DNA from: Calothrix sp. PCC 7103
Lineage (GTDB): Bacteria > Cyanobacteriota > Cyanobacteriia > Cyanobacteriales > Nostocaceae
Assembly: GCF_000331305.1 (NCBI RefSeq)
Contig: NZ_KB217483.1
Coordinates: 565,265 to 629,264 of the forward strand
DNA length: 64,000 nucleotides
Direction: 5' to 3'
The position numbers and the translations under genes are program-made. The notes beneath the pieces were generated by a model. The model was given only the letters and a program-made list of their open reading frames with translations. It was not told where the DNA came from and did no database searches. The first letter of the stretch is position 1; each line of letters opens with the position of its first letter. Below are positions 16,701 through 26,900 of this stretch, piece after piece.

Positions 16701-18890
16701 TTATTTCCATGCTACATCTAAAACAGCATTATTATGTCCAGTTAGGGTTTGGATTAATTTACTTGTGGATGCATTCCAAAGTTTGATAGTTGTATCTGCG
16801 CTAGCTGAAGCAAGTGTCTTATTATCAGGACTCCATGCTACACTATTAACAACATCGCTATGAGCAGCTATAGTATTTTTTGCTTTTGTTTCTTTGATTA
16901 ATTCTACTTTTTTTTCATCTTTAGCAAGGTTATTAAAATCTATATCCCAGATTTTAATGGTTTTGAATGCCTTTCCAGAAGCAAGTTTTTTACCATCGCG
17001 ACTCCAAGCTACATTCCAAGATAAAGGCATGTTGATGCCAACAGTTTTGAGTGATTTACCTGTAGATACATCCCAAAGTTTTACAGTTTTATCTTGGCTT
17101 ACAGAAGTGAGAGTACCATTTCCATTCCAAATTACATCAATAACTGTACTGCTATGCCCAGCCAAGGTTTTGATTAATTTACCTGTGGATACATCCCAAA
17201 GTTTAATAGTTTTATCGCCGCTTGCAGAGGCAAAGGTTTTACCGTCATAACTCCAAGCCATACCGTTAGTAAAAGTACCATCTGGTACGTCATTAACTCC
17301 TACATTGGTATGTCCTGTCAAGGTTTTGATTAAATTACCCGTGGTTTTATCCCAGAGTTTGATGGTATTATCGTTAGCCGCAGAAGCTAGTATTTGACCG
17401 TCTACGCTCCAAGCTACACTACTGATGTAAGAATTACTATGCCCTGCTAAGGTTTTAATTAATTTACCTATGGTTGCATCCCAAAGTGTTATGGTGCCAT
17501 CATTACCTGCAACTGCGAGAGTTTTACCGTCTACGCTCCAAGTCAAACCATTGCTCGCTTTACTTGTAAAGGTTTTAATTAATTTACCTGTGGTTGTATC
17601 CCAAATAATAACTTCGCTCCCACTACTAGAAGCAAGGGTTTTATTGTCAGCACTCCATGATACGTTTAAGGCGCCATATTTGTGTCCAGTTAGGGTTTTA
17701 ATTAATTTACCTGTGGTTCCATCCCAAAGTTTAATGGTTTTATCGCCACTGGCAGAAGCAAGAATTTTACCGTTATAACTCCAAGCAGTATCATCAACGT
17801 CACTGCTATGTCCATTTAAAGTTACTTTTTCTGTAACTTCTTTATCTTTGACTAAATTATTTAAATTCCAAAGTTTAATCGTTTTGTCTTGGCTTGCAGA
17901 AACGAGAGTTTTACCATCCTGACTCCAAGATACACTTGTAACAGGATTATTATGTCCAGCTAGGGTTTTGATACGTTTACCCGTGGTATCCCAAAGTTTG
18001 ATTGTATTATCCACACCCGCAGAAGCGAGAATTTTGCTATCTTTACTCCATGCTACACTTGTGGCGCCGTAACCGTGTCCATAAAGATTTTTGATTAGCT
18101 CACCTGTAGTTGCGTTCCAGAGTTTGATAGTTTGGTCATCGCTAGCTGAAGCAATCATTTTAGCATCGCCACTCCAAGCGACACTGCTGAGATAACCCAT
18201 ATGTCCATAAAGAGTTTTAAGTCGCTTACCAGTAGTAACATCCCAAATAGCAGTACTATCTAAGCTTGCAGCAGCAATGTTTTTGCCGTCGGGACTCCAA
18301 GCTATACCAACAACTGCATAGCTATGATTTAATGTTTGAATTAATTTACCTGTAGTTGCATTCCAGATATTGATGTTGTTATCTAAACCGCTAGAAGCAA
18401 TAGTTTTACCGTCTGGACTCCAAGCTATACTACGAATACTATTATGTTTAGCTAAAGTTTTGATTAAGTTACCTGTAGATGCATCCCAAAGTTTGATGGT
18501 GTCGTCGAAACCGCTAGAAGCAATAGTTTTACCGTCTGGACTCCAAGATATAGTATTGGCGCCGCCATTATGCCCAGCTAATGTTTTGATTAACTTATTC
18601 GTGCTTGCATCCCAAAGTTTAATACTGTTATCGTGGCTTGCAGAAGCAATAATTTTGCCGTTGGGACTCCAGGTAACAGCATTGGCGACATTGCTATGAC
18701 CAGCTAAAGTTCTTGGTTCTGTTGTCATAATTTGATTGTTTGCTATTAAACTTTTGCTTTGACTGAAAATTGTTTGAGAAGAACTTATTTGTGTTTGACA
18801 AGATAAAGTTACAGTTAGTGCAGCTATTCCAAACCCCACTGCAATATTTTTACTAGAATGAACCATCTCAAAAAATCTTCGGAAATCCAT
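16701..18890 (-). CDS. Exported WD40-repeat protein with 15 repeats
   Basis: A 729-residue protein. The N-terminus has a hydrophobic signal (IAVGFGIAALTVTLSCQ), probably from an internal Met10, with a Cys that could be a weak lipobox. From about residue 60 to the end I count 15 WD40 repeats and the first strand of a sixteenth (ending VLDVAWK); repeats are of the form GHSNVANAVTWSPNGK...SASHDNSIKLWD. This would fold as two propellers, the last blade closed by another strand. Repeats 7 and 14 have long Lys/Glu insertions. There is no kinase or NTPase domain, unlike most cyanobacterial WD40 proteins. It is cotranscribed with the HEAT protein 4 bp downstream. Confidence 0.82.
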   Translation of the reverse strand: MDFRRFFEMVHSSKNIAVGFGIAALTVTLSCQTQISSSQTIFSQSKSLIANNQIMTTEPRTLAGHSNVANAVTWSPNGKIIASASHDNSIKLWDASTNKLIKTLAGHNGGANTISWSPDGKTIASSGFDDTIKLWDASTGNLIKTLAKHNSIRSIAWSPDGKTIASSGLDNNINIWNATTGKLIQTLNHSYAVVGIAWSPDGKNIAAASLDSTAIWDVTTGKRLKTLYGHMGYLSSVAWSGDAKMIASASDDQTIKLWNATTGELIKNLYGHGYGATSVAWSKDSKILASAGVDNTIKLWDTTGKRIKTLAGHNNPVTSVSWSQDGKTLVSASQDKTIKLWNLNNLVKDKEVTEKVTLNGHSSDVDDTAWSYNGKILASASGDKTIKLWDGTTGKLIKTLTGHKYGALNVSWSADNKTLASSSGSEVIIWDTTTGKLIKTFTSKASNGLTWSVDGKTLAVAGNDGTITLWDATIGKLIKTLAGHSNSYISSVAWSVDGQILASAANDNTIKLWDKTTGNLIKTLTGHTNVGVNDVPDGTFTNGMAWSYDGKTFASASGDKTIKLWDVSTGKLIKTLAGHSSTVIDVIWNGNGTLTSVSQDKTVKLWDVSTGKSLKTVGINMPLSWNVAWSRDGKKLASGKAFKTIKIWDIDFNNLAKDEKKVELIKETKAKNTIAAHSDVVNSVAWSPDNKTLASASADTTIKLWNASTSKLIQTLTGHNNAVLDVAWK

Positions 18891-19115
18891 AGGTATTACT
18901 GTTTATAAAAAGCAAATATTGATGCTGATACGTAGTATGAGCATACAATTTGCTGCTTTGGTGTTGTTATTTTCAATATACTTCTATAGTTTCCTAAACA
19001 AGTATTCCACTTGTGCAGGAATATAAACTGTCATTAGCCATGTAGCGAGCATTCTTCAAGATGCTTCACTCTACTTCACCCTACTTCATAATCTATACAA
19101 ATAGTTTTTAATCCC

Positions 19116-19142
19116 GTAGGATAGGTGTCTCGCCTGTCCTAC
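19116..19142. repeat. Inverted repeat GTAGGATAGG/CCTGTCCTAC
   Basis: Ten-base arms (one mismatch) separated by TGTCTCG. This looks like a copy of a dispersed palindromic element. It lies in the 340-bp gap between the divergent WD40 and serpin genes. Confidence 0.6.
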
Positions 19143-19173
19143 ACACTCTGTTAAAATTTTTATATAATGACTT

Positions 19174-19211
19174 ATCCCCCCTAACCCCCTTCTTAATAAA
19201 GGGGGAATAAG
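19174..19211. repeat. CCCCCTAACCCCCTT...AAGGGGG dispersed palindrome
   Basis: This is a copy of the element that also occurs three times inside the CIS spacer gene (46584-46620, 46997-47033 and, as a longer relative, 48359-48440). Here it sits 22 bp before the serpin start. The GC-rich hairpin could affect the serpin leader, but no regulatory role is shown. Confidence 0.65.
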
Positions 19212-19232
19212 AGACCAACTAAATTAAGAGAT

Positions 19233-20354
19233 ATGATTGTAAATAAATTAGTTTCAGCATACGAAAGCTTTAGTTTTCAATTACTATCGCTATTACTAAA
19301 ACAAGACCCTGACACAAATGTGTTTATATCCCCTTTTAGTGTGGGAATAGCTTTTGCAATGATATACAACGGCGCGCGCGGGATAACCGAACAAACAATA
19401 GCTAAGGTTTTTGGATTAACAGGGTTAAATATACAAGAAATTAATGCAGCTAACAAATCGCTAATGTCAATAGGAGACGGTACTGATACTGATAATCAAT
19501 TAGGATTTGCAAATGCAATCTGGGTAAGACCCGACATTTTACTAAATAATAATTTTGTTCAACAACTACAAGAAGCTTATAATAGCGAGGTTGCAAATCT
19601 AGATTTTCCTCATCCCGGCGCCGCTATAACTATAAATAAATGGGTAGAAGAGAAAACTCATGATAAAATTAAACAATTAGTTACACCAGATGACATTGTA
19701 GCCGCAATTTTAGTTCTAATTAATACAATTTATTTCAAAGGAACATGGACGTATCTATTTGACAAACAGAAGACGAAAGAGCAAAGTTTTACCCTACCTA
19801 ATGGTAGCCATAAGTCACACCCTATGATGTCACAGTCAGGGCAATATTTATATTACGAAACTGAAAAATTCCAGGCTGTTAGTTTACCTTACGAAAATAG
19901 GCACCTGAGTATGTACATTTTTCTTCCCCAACTATCATCATCTATAAAAGAATTTCAACAACTTCTTACTGTAGAGAATTGGCGAATTTGGATGTCTCAG
20001 TTTGATAAAATAGAGGGCGATATTGTTCTGCCTCGTTTCAAGATTGAATATAGCAAAATTTTAAATGATGCTTTGATTAATCTTGGTATGGGTGAAGCTT
20101 TTTCGGCTGATGCAAACTTTGAAGGTATAGGAGCGGGAAATTTAAAAATTAGCAAAGTTATTCATAAAGCCATTATCGAGGTTAACGAAGAGGGAACTGA
20201 AGCTGCTGCTGCGACTGCTGTAGTAATGGCGAGAAGTATGGGGTTTACGTCTAGATTTAGAATGATTATTGACCGCCCGTTCTTTCATGCAATTCGCGAT
20301 AACCAAACTGGCGCCTTGCTATTCATGGGTTTTGTTTTTAACCCAGTAGAATAA
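19233..20354 (+). CDS. Serpin (serine/cysteine protease inhibitor)
   Basis: A 373-residue serpin, the usual core length, with no signal peptide, so probably cytoplasmic. Helix hB and nearby: NVFISPFSVGIAFAMIYNGA; the shutter: LVLINTIYFKGTW; the hinge: EVNEEGTEAAAATAVV; the C-terminal signature: DRPFFHAIRDNQTGALLFMG. The hinge has small residues at P15-P9, as needed for loop insertion, so it is predicted to be inhibitory. By the alpha-1-antitrypsin alignment the scissile bond falls in MARSM, suggesting Arg or Ser at P1. It converges on the tail-fibre gene of the injection system with 27 bp between, so a link to that system is possible but unproven. Serpins are uncommon in bacteria. Confidence 0.92.
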   Translation: MIVNKLVSAYESFSFQLLSLLLKQDPDTNVFISPFSVGIAFAMIYNGARGITEQTIAKVFGLTGLNIQEINAANKSLMSIGDGTDTDNQLGFANAIWVRPDILLNNNFVQQLQEAYNSEVANLDFPHPGAAITINKWVEEKTHDKIKQLVTPDDIVAAILVLINTIYFKGTWTYLFDKQKTKEQSFTLPNGSHKSHPMMSQSGQYLYYETEKFQAVSLPYENRHLSMYIFLPQLSSSIKEFQQLLTVENWRIWMSQFDKIEGDIVLPRFKIEYSKILNDALINLGMGEAFSADANFEGIGAGNLKISKVIHKAIIEVNEEGTEAAAATAVVMARSMGFTSRFRMIIDRPFFHAIRDNQTGALLFMGFVFNPVE

Positions 20355-20381
20355 ATACAAAAAAGACGCAATTTATCAACC

Positions 20382-23300
20382 CTACAAAAATGACTGTGGT
20401 CTACTAAAAATAGTAAATACTTTCTTAAATATCCTAATAATGATAGGTGCCCTTTTTTTAGTATTCTGCTTTTTGGTTCTATAAGCATCTTGTTCTAAAA
20501 CTTGAATTCTATTTAATAAAATTGCAAGTTCTGCTTGTATCTCTTGCTGTTCTAATTGCGGTGTTGTAGGCATTGTCATAAAACTTTGAGAAGTATTTTT
20601 TGAAGGATTAACTACTCTAAATGTCTGCTCATTAGGTTTGTTAATGCTTTCGGGTGCTACCGTAGTAATTCTACTTATTTCATCAATATTATCTATATCA
20701 GTTACAGGTATCAAGCCTTCTTCCAAAATTCTAATTCTCTCAATCATCTCCGCAATTTGAGAGTTTTGGTTGTTAATTGTCTCGTTTAAATTAACAACAG
20801 TGTTTTTATGGTCTTTAAGCATTGCTGTTAAAACTGCAATTATTTCCATCGGACGAATTGCTTTGCGGTCATCTGTAGAAATCATTTCCGGGACATTTTC
20901 TGCAATAAAACCAGCATGTATTCTTGCATTTGTATCTTTTTTATTGCTGAAGGTAACTGGATTTAATCCTTGAAGTATTTCAGTTGCTTTTTTAGTGGAT
21001 AAGTCCTTGATATCTGTCTTTGTGTCTTCAGATGAGATAATTAATTGATTTCCTTGATAAAACGTATCTCCATTAATGCTGACATTACCTTCTACTTCTA
21101 GTTTATGGTTTGGTGTATCTGTTCCAATTCCAACGTTTCCGTTTGTATTTAAAACTATAATTTTCCTGTTATCTGGAGTGTTACTATCAATTTGCAAGGC
21201 TAATTGAGCAGAGCTATTAATTATGCCTGTTCTGACATTTATCTTGTTTACAGTTATATCTTTATTAAATGAATATTCATCATAATCTGTCTCGAATTGA
21301 ACTGTATTATTATCGTAAGTATCGATAGTTAATATTTTTTTTTGTGATTCTTGTATTTGTTTACTAATTTTAAATGCTGGAGTCTCATCATCGCCAGCTA
21401 AGATATGTAGTTTGGCGCCTGGTTCTGTGCCAATACCAATATCACCTGTATCATTCTTGATAACGAGTTTATCGCTACCGTTAGTTTGTAAGCGTAGATT
21501 TTGTGTACTGTTTATAGTATCAGATAATTCAAGAGTATTAAAAACAATCTTTTTGTCAAAGCTATATTGTTGAGTATTAGTGGTGAATTTGACACTTTGC
21601 GCGTCTGGAATAATATTAAAGTTATGTTCGTTGTCACCAATTTTGTTGCTAACTGTAAATACTGGAGTTTTATTATCGAGAGCTAGGATATGTAGTTTGG
21701 CGCCTGGTTCTGTGCCAATACCAATATCACCTGTATCATTCTTGATAACGAGTTTATCGCTACCGTTAGTTTGTAAGCGTAGATTTTGTGTACTGTTTAT
21801 AGTATCAGATAATTCAAGAGTATTAAAAACAATCTTTTTGTCAAAGCTATATTGTTGAGTATTAGTGGTGAATTTGACACTTTGCGCGTCTGGAATAATA
21901 TTAAAGTTATGTTCGTTGTCACCAATTTTGTTGCTAACTGTAAATACTGGAGTTTTATTATCGAGAGCTAGGATATGTAGTTTGGCGCCTGGTGTGTCTA
22001 TGCCAATACCAATATCGCCTGTATCATTCTTGATAACGAGTTTATCGCTACCGTTCGTTTGCAAGCGTAGATTTTGCGTACTGTTTATAGTATCAAATAA
22101 TTCAAGGGTACTGAAAAGAATCTTTTTGTCAAAGCTATATTGTTGAGTATTAGTGGTGAATTTGACACTTTGCGCGTCTGGAATAATATTAAAATTATGT
22201 TCGTTGTTACCAATTTTGTTACTAACTGTAAATACTGGAGTTTTATTATCGGTAGCTAAGATATGTAATTTGGCGCCTGGTGTGTCTGTACCGATACCAA
22301 TATCACCTGTATCATTTTTAATAACGAGTTTATCGCTACCGTTAGTTTGTAAGCGTAAATTTTGCGTACTGTTAATAATACCCGAATTAATTGTAAGTGT
22401 TTTAGTAATGGTTACTTCACCGTCAATTGTTCCGCCTTTTTTAGAATAAGTGTCAGATAATGGAATAAAGCTGTAATCGATACTATTTACGTTAAATACT
22501 TTATTACTATTGCTATCAGTCGTAATTGCAACTGTGCCAAGCTGGCAATAATCATGATGAATTCCATGAATAGGTTGAAGTTGGGGATTTTTTTGCGAAT
22601 CTTGAGGCCAGACTATTTTATTTTCTATTGTTCGTGCTGGAATAAGCCAGTAATCTCCAGTTTGATATTCAGAGTCACCATCTGTCTCAAACCAAACTTC
22701 AATGCCATTTTCTAAGGCAACCCAATTTTCGTTAGCGGTCGCAATATCTGCTTTTATTATTTGATCCCAACGTCTTGCTCTTGGCTGCTGCATTTTTTGG
22801 AATTCACTGCTGTTAACAATGTCACTATCCTTGACTTTGCTAAAGGTAAATTTGTTACTTGATATTTGTTTTGTTAATTTAATGAGTATTCCGGAGGTTC
22901 CTTGTAGTTCTTGCTTTTCGTCAAAAATTTCAATCCACTGGTTGGCTGCAAATGCCTGTGATAAATCTCGGTTAGGTTGAGTTAAGGTGATTGAGTTGTC
23001 ATCAATGTTTTGAATGACGCCTACAATTGAACCATTATCACGCGACCATTTAAAGGTGGCGATGCCAAGCTTTCCAGGGGTGTGAATTTCAACTCGATAC
23101 AAGTGGTTCTCTAAACGTCTGAATCCGGTTGCTTTTGGGTTGACTCGCGCTTTTAAGTAAACTTGGCGTTGCCTTTTTAAATTTTTAAATTCGGTTTCTG
23201 AAATTAGTTTTAGTTGCCAAATTGTTTTGGTGCGTGTGGTTGTATCAGGTAGATTAAGTGCTGTTTCACGAATACTTTGGTCTTCAATTGCGGTAATATG

Positions 23301-23966
23301 ACGCTGCCATACATCTAAGTAGGCAATGTAAGGGTTAGTACCATCGCTATTTTTTAAGCTATCAGAATCTATGGGAAAGTCAGGTTGGGTTGTATAGGTT
23401 ACAAGACGACGCAATGAACCTTCCTTTATAGTAATCTCTCCACCTATAGTTACATAAAATCCAGATGAACGAGGAGTTTCATCAATTGCATTAATTTTGA
23501 ATTTACTTTTAGATTCCTCTAAAATCTCAACCCATTGCCCTTCGCTGAGTTTTCGTCCATCGACTAATAAAGTTTGAATATTAATTAACGTTTCGTTTTT
23601 ATCTTGATTTATATTTTTATTTATATTTTTATTTTGGACTTGCTCAGGTACATTAAATTTTATTGCGGTTCCAGCTTCTAGTTCGCATAATGTACCATTG
23701 ATATAAATTTGACCTGGCAAAATTATAATATCTGAGTTTTCTGGCGCCGACTCTAGTTTAAAGCCAATAATTTCTTTTCCATTTATTATCTGCTTTGCTT
23801 GTGCTACCTCACCAATCATGTGTTTTGCTTGCGCTTGCATGATATGGTTTTGAATATCAACTTGTTCGTTCCAGTCAGAATCCAGTTGCAGGCGCCCTTG
23901 TTGCATTCTGACACTGCTGTAATGTTTTGTAGCTTGGAAGGTAGAACGGGTAAAATCGCCTTTCAT
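20382..23966 (-). CDS. CIS tail fibre: DUF6519-type N-domain, repeats, S74 chaperone
   Basis: A 1194-residue protein. Residues 1 to about 500 begin MKGDFTRSTFQATKHYSSVR and resemble the DUF6519 domain found in contractile-injection loci, presumably the baseplate attachment. Residues about 520-900 hold four copies of a 95/96-residue beta unit (LRLQTNGSDKLVIKNDTGDI and AKLHILALDNKTPVFTVSNK), of which three are nearly identical. About residues 985-1080 are a Peptidase_S74 intramolecular chaperone: a Ser-Ser start (LIISSEDTKTDIKDL), then GFIAENVPEMI. Coiled coil and a Lys/Arg-rich tail follow. Phage fibres with this chaperone trimerise and then self-cleave. Last gene of the CIS operon. Confidence 0.85.
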   Translation of the reverse strand: MKGDFTRSTFQATKHYSSVRMQQGRLQLDSDWNEQVDIQNHIMQAQAKHMIGEVAQAKQIINGKEIIGFKLESAPENSDIIILPGQIYINGTLCELEAGTAIKFNVPEQVQNKNINKNINQDKNETLINIQTLLVDGRKLSEGQWVEILEESKSKFKINAIDETPRSSGFYVTIGGEITIKEGSLRRLVTYTTQPDFPIDSDSLKNSDGTNPYIAYLDVWQRHITAIEDQSIRETALNLPDTTTRTKTIWQLKLISETEFKNLKRQRQVYLKARVNPKATGFRRLENHLYRVEIHTPGKLGIATFKWSRDNGSIVGVIQNIDDNSITLTQPNRDLSQAFAANQWIEIFDEKQELQGTSGILIKLTKQISSNKFTFSKVKDSDIVNSSEFQKMQQPRARRWDQIIKADIATANENWVALENGIEVWFETDGDSEYQTGDYWLIPARTIENKIVWPQDSQKNPQLQPIHGIHHDYCQLGTVAITTDSNSNKVFNVNSIDYSFIPLSDTYSKKGGTIDGEVTITKTLTINSGIINSTQNLRLQTNGSDKLVIKNDTGDIGIGTDTPGAKLHILATDNKTPVFTVSNKIGNNEHNFNIIPDAQSVKFTTNTQQYSFDKKILFSTLELFDTINSTQNLRLQTNGSDKLVIKNDTGDIGIGIDTPGAKLHILALDNKTPVFTVSNKIGDNEHNFNIIPDAQSVKFTTNTQQYSFDKKIVFNTLELSDTINSTQNLRLQTNGSDKLVIKNDTGDIGIGTEPGAKLHILALDNKTPVFTVSNKIGDNEHNFNIIPDAQSVKFTTNTQQYSFDKKIVFNTLELSDTINSTQNLRLQTNGSDKLVIKNDTGDIGIGTEPGAKLHILAGDDETPAFKISKQIQESQKKILTIDTYDNNTVQFETDYDEYSFNKDITVNKINVRTGIINSSAQLALQIDSNTPDNRKIIVLNTNGNVGIGTDTPNHKLEVEGNVSINGDTFYQGNQLIISSEDTKTDIKDLSTKKATEILQGLNPVTFSNKKDTNARIHAGFIAENVPEMISTDDRKAIRPMEIIAVLTAMLKDHKNTVVNLNETINNQNSQIAEMIERIRILEEGLIPVTDIDNIDEISRITTVAPESINKPNEQTFRVVNPSKNTSQSFMTMPTTPQLEQQEIQAELAILLNRIQVLEQDAYRTKKQNTKKRAPIIIRIFKKVFTIFSRPQSFL
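21402..22384 (-). repeat. Four near-identical 285/288-bp repeats in the fibre gene
   Basis: The string GATATGTAG/A-T-TTTGGCGCCTGG recurs at 21402, 21687, 21972 and 22260, giving periods of 285, 285 and 288 bp. The first units are almost identical at the DNA level, including silent positions. The length difference is one codon in the IGIGTD(T)PGAK segment. The fourth copy is incomplete on its upstream side. This implies recent duplication or gene conversion. Confidence 0.9.
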
Positions 23967-23993
23967 AGTAATTTTCCTTAGTTATAGTATTAG

Positions 23994-26900
23994 TTAAGTG
24001 ATGTATAAAATATTTGTTTTGAGTCCAAAGCGTAAATATTCTGCTAAACTTTTACGAAGGTTTTCTTCTCGTTGGGGCTGTTTAAGATAATAAAAACAAC
24101 CTACCTCTGAACCATCGTCGGCGCCCATACGAATTTCGGAAGCGCAGTTGAGGCTAAGTTGAGTATAACCAGGTGTACCGTACTGAATAGAAGTAAAACT
24201 AGGTCGTAACTCATTCAATATTTGAATTTTTTCTTCTACATTAATTATACCTGTGTTTACAGCAATCCAGCTTTGTCCATTGTCGTTAGACCTCCATATT
24301 TGACCTGAAGCAGTTCCCGCAAAAATATATTTGTCTTCGTTGAATGCTAAAGCTGTAATGTTTCGATTTGGTAACTGATTGAGAAATTCCCATGTATTGC
24401 CTTGGTTAGTAGAACGCAATAGTCCAAAATTAGTTGTGCCAACGAAAATATATTGTTGTTCAGGATGAATAGCAATTATATTAACGTTTGTAGTAACTTG
24501 TTCACCTCCAATCTCTAATTTAACAAAATTCCAATTATTGCCATTGTCTTCAGAATAATATATTCCAGTTTCTTGTGTTAATAAATTGGTAGTACCTGCA
24601 AATATTTTACCGTTACTTGTAATTGCTAATGCTGTAATATCTTGATTGTTTAAAGATAAATTCATTGGTCTTTGCCATTCTTGCCCATTAAAATAATAAA
24701 TCCCAGTACCTGCGGTTCCTGCAAAGATTAATTTATTTTGAGGGTGAATCGCTAAAGCCTTAATATTCCAAATTGCTTTTTCTAATCCTTTGATTGGCGC
24801 CTTCCATATATAAGTTTGACTATTAGAGCTAAAAACATTAGAAACAAAAACACGTCCGCTTAAAGTGGCAACAAAGATTTCATTATCATTACTTAGTAAT
24901 GCATTAATACTAGTTTGATTAGTTGCATTTCCAAATGTGGGTGCATCGCTTTTGAGTTGTGTTATTGCCTCCCAACCCTGCGTACTGCTAATTTCTTTCT
25001 GAAATAAATATCCATCATTTGTGCCAGCAATGATTTGATTCTCTTTAATTAGTAATGCATTGACTTTTAAATTTGTTAAGCCTTGATTTATTTTTTCCCA
25101 TGAAACACCTAAGTCTTTCGATTGATATATGCCATCACCTGTTGCAATAAATATATTTGATGCATTACATACAATTTGATTAATTGCAGCAGGCATTTGA
25201 GGTAAAGTTTGGAGTATTTTTTCGTCTGGTTGGCAATGGTATCGACGAGGTGTGATTGACTCATCTGGCAAGTAGCAAAAACGTACACACCCTATTTGTC
25301 GGCGCCCTGTTGTTACAATTTCGGTAAACAAACTATTGCTAGCTTCGAGTGTTAATACTCTAGTACTGCCAAAAATAGTGCAGGCATTGATTTTAACTTG
25401 TGTTCCAGGCGCCGCAATTGCAGGTTTATAAAGCGTGTTAGATGCAGTATCAATATCAATAATGCTATCTGAAATATTTAATTCTGGAACTGTTTGAATC
25501 AAATTAATCGAGCCACAAATGCTACGCTCAATTATAAGTTGAAGCTGGTTGTGGTTTTCTTCGGAATTTATGGTCTGCATCCAATCATGATTTTGTTTAT
25601 TCTGCCGCGAAGTCCAAAATTCGTAAAGGCATGATGTTGCTTGTTGAAATTGCATTTTTAACAGTTGAGCCAAAATTTGAGCAGGGGAACGAGTTTTATC
25701 AAACTGCAAAGCTATCATTTGACGAATTTGATAAAGGTAGTACATTGCTAAAGCTATGACTGACCATGCTTCTGATCCTTCTGCTTCTTTTCTTTCCTCA
25801 ATTAATAACCCACCGCACGAAGGTACTAATGTACAATGACGGAGAGACAAAGTTTTGAGATTTCCGGGAAGTAAGACGAGTTGACCTTCTATAAGCAAAC
25901 CCTCTAAACTCAGTTCACCTGGGTCTTTTGTAGTTTGCTGTGTTACAACTGATATGTTGCCCCAGATATGTGGACGGTTGCCGTTAGCAGCAATTATATG
26001 CAAGTGTTTATCTGTTGGGATTTGAATCCTTAAGTCTTCTTGACCGTAAGTTGCATTATCTTCAATTAAAATTATGCCAACATCTGCCTCTTCTACAACA
26101 GCGTCAATTTTGCAGCCAAGTTGAGGATGGTAAGCTAAATACAAAATTACTGAAGACCCAAGAAAATTACTCAAACTAAATTCTTGTGGACTAGTAAGAC
26201 GAATTACGTTGCCATCACAGTTGACTGCTATTCCCGGTGCAATTTCTACTTTTGGTAAATTACTAGAATTATTTTGCTGATTTATGTCTATTGGTTGAAG
26301 TTGAAAATTATTCCGCTCGATTATTCCTGGTTTGAAGTCAGTACGTGAAGTTGTATTTACTACATCAATTAACCGACCTTCGGCGCCTAGTGTTAAATTG
26401 GCTAACCTAAAGTCATTGGAATTTAATTTATTAGTTAATTTATCAACGGCTTGAATTTTCCAGCGATGTGTATCTAATTTTGATAAAACCAGCCATATGT
26501 CTCGATTTGGAAAATTTCTGAGACTCAGACGTTCAGTATAAGAAATAGAAATAGATTCGCCTTCAGCCGAAATTGCCATTCCCGGTGTAATAATCGCCCA
26601 ATTTTCTCCAGGATGAGCAATTACATTTAGTCCTTTAATAATTCCAGGTGTAAAAACTGAAGCAATCTGCTCAACTTTAATGCTAGATATCTGAACATTT
26701 GTTGGTTGAATGCAAGCTAATTTTAGGTAAAGATTCTCCGAATAATTTATTAAATCAGCGTTTGATACTAAATCTATTTGCCAATATTCTTCTGATTGTT
26801 CGTACTGCCCACTACTTAGCTGACGGCGCCTATAAATAAGCCACATTTCTTGATTGCGCTCATAACCTAAATTCAGCCGATAATTTTGGTTGAGCTTGAT

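Noticed and set aside
21580..22449. Three similar plus-strand ORFs opposite the fibre gene
   Set aside because: They are antisense shadows of the 285-bp repeats of the fibre gene, with low-quality composition and no ribosome-binding sites.
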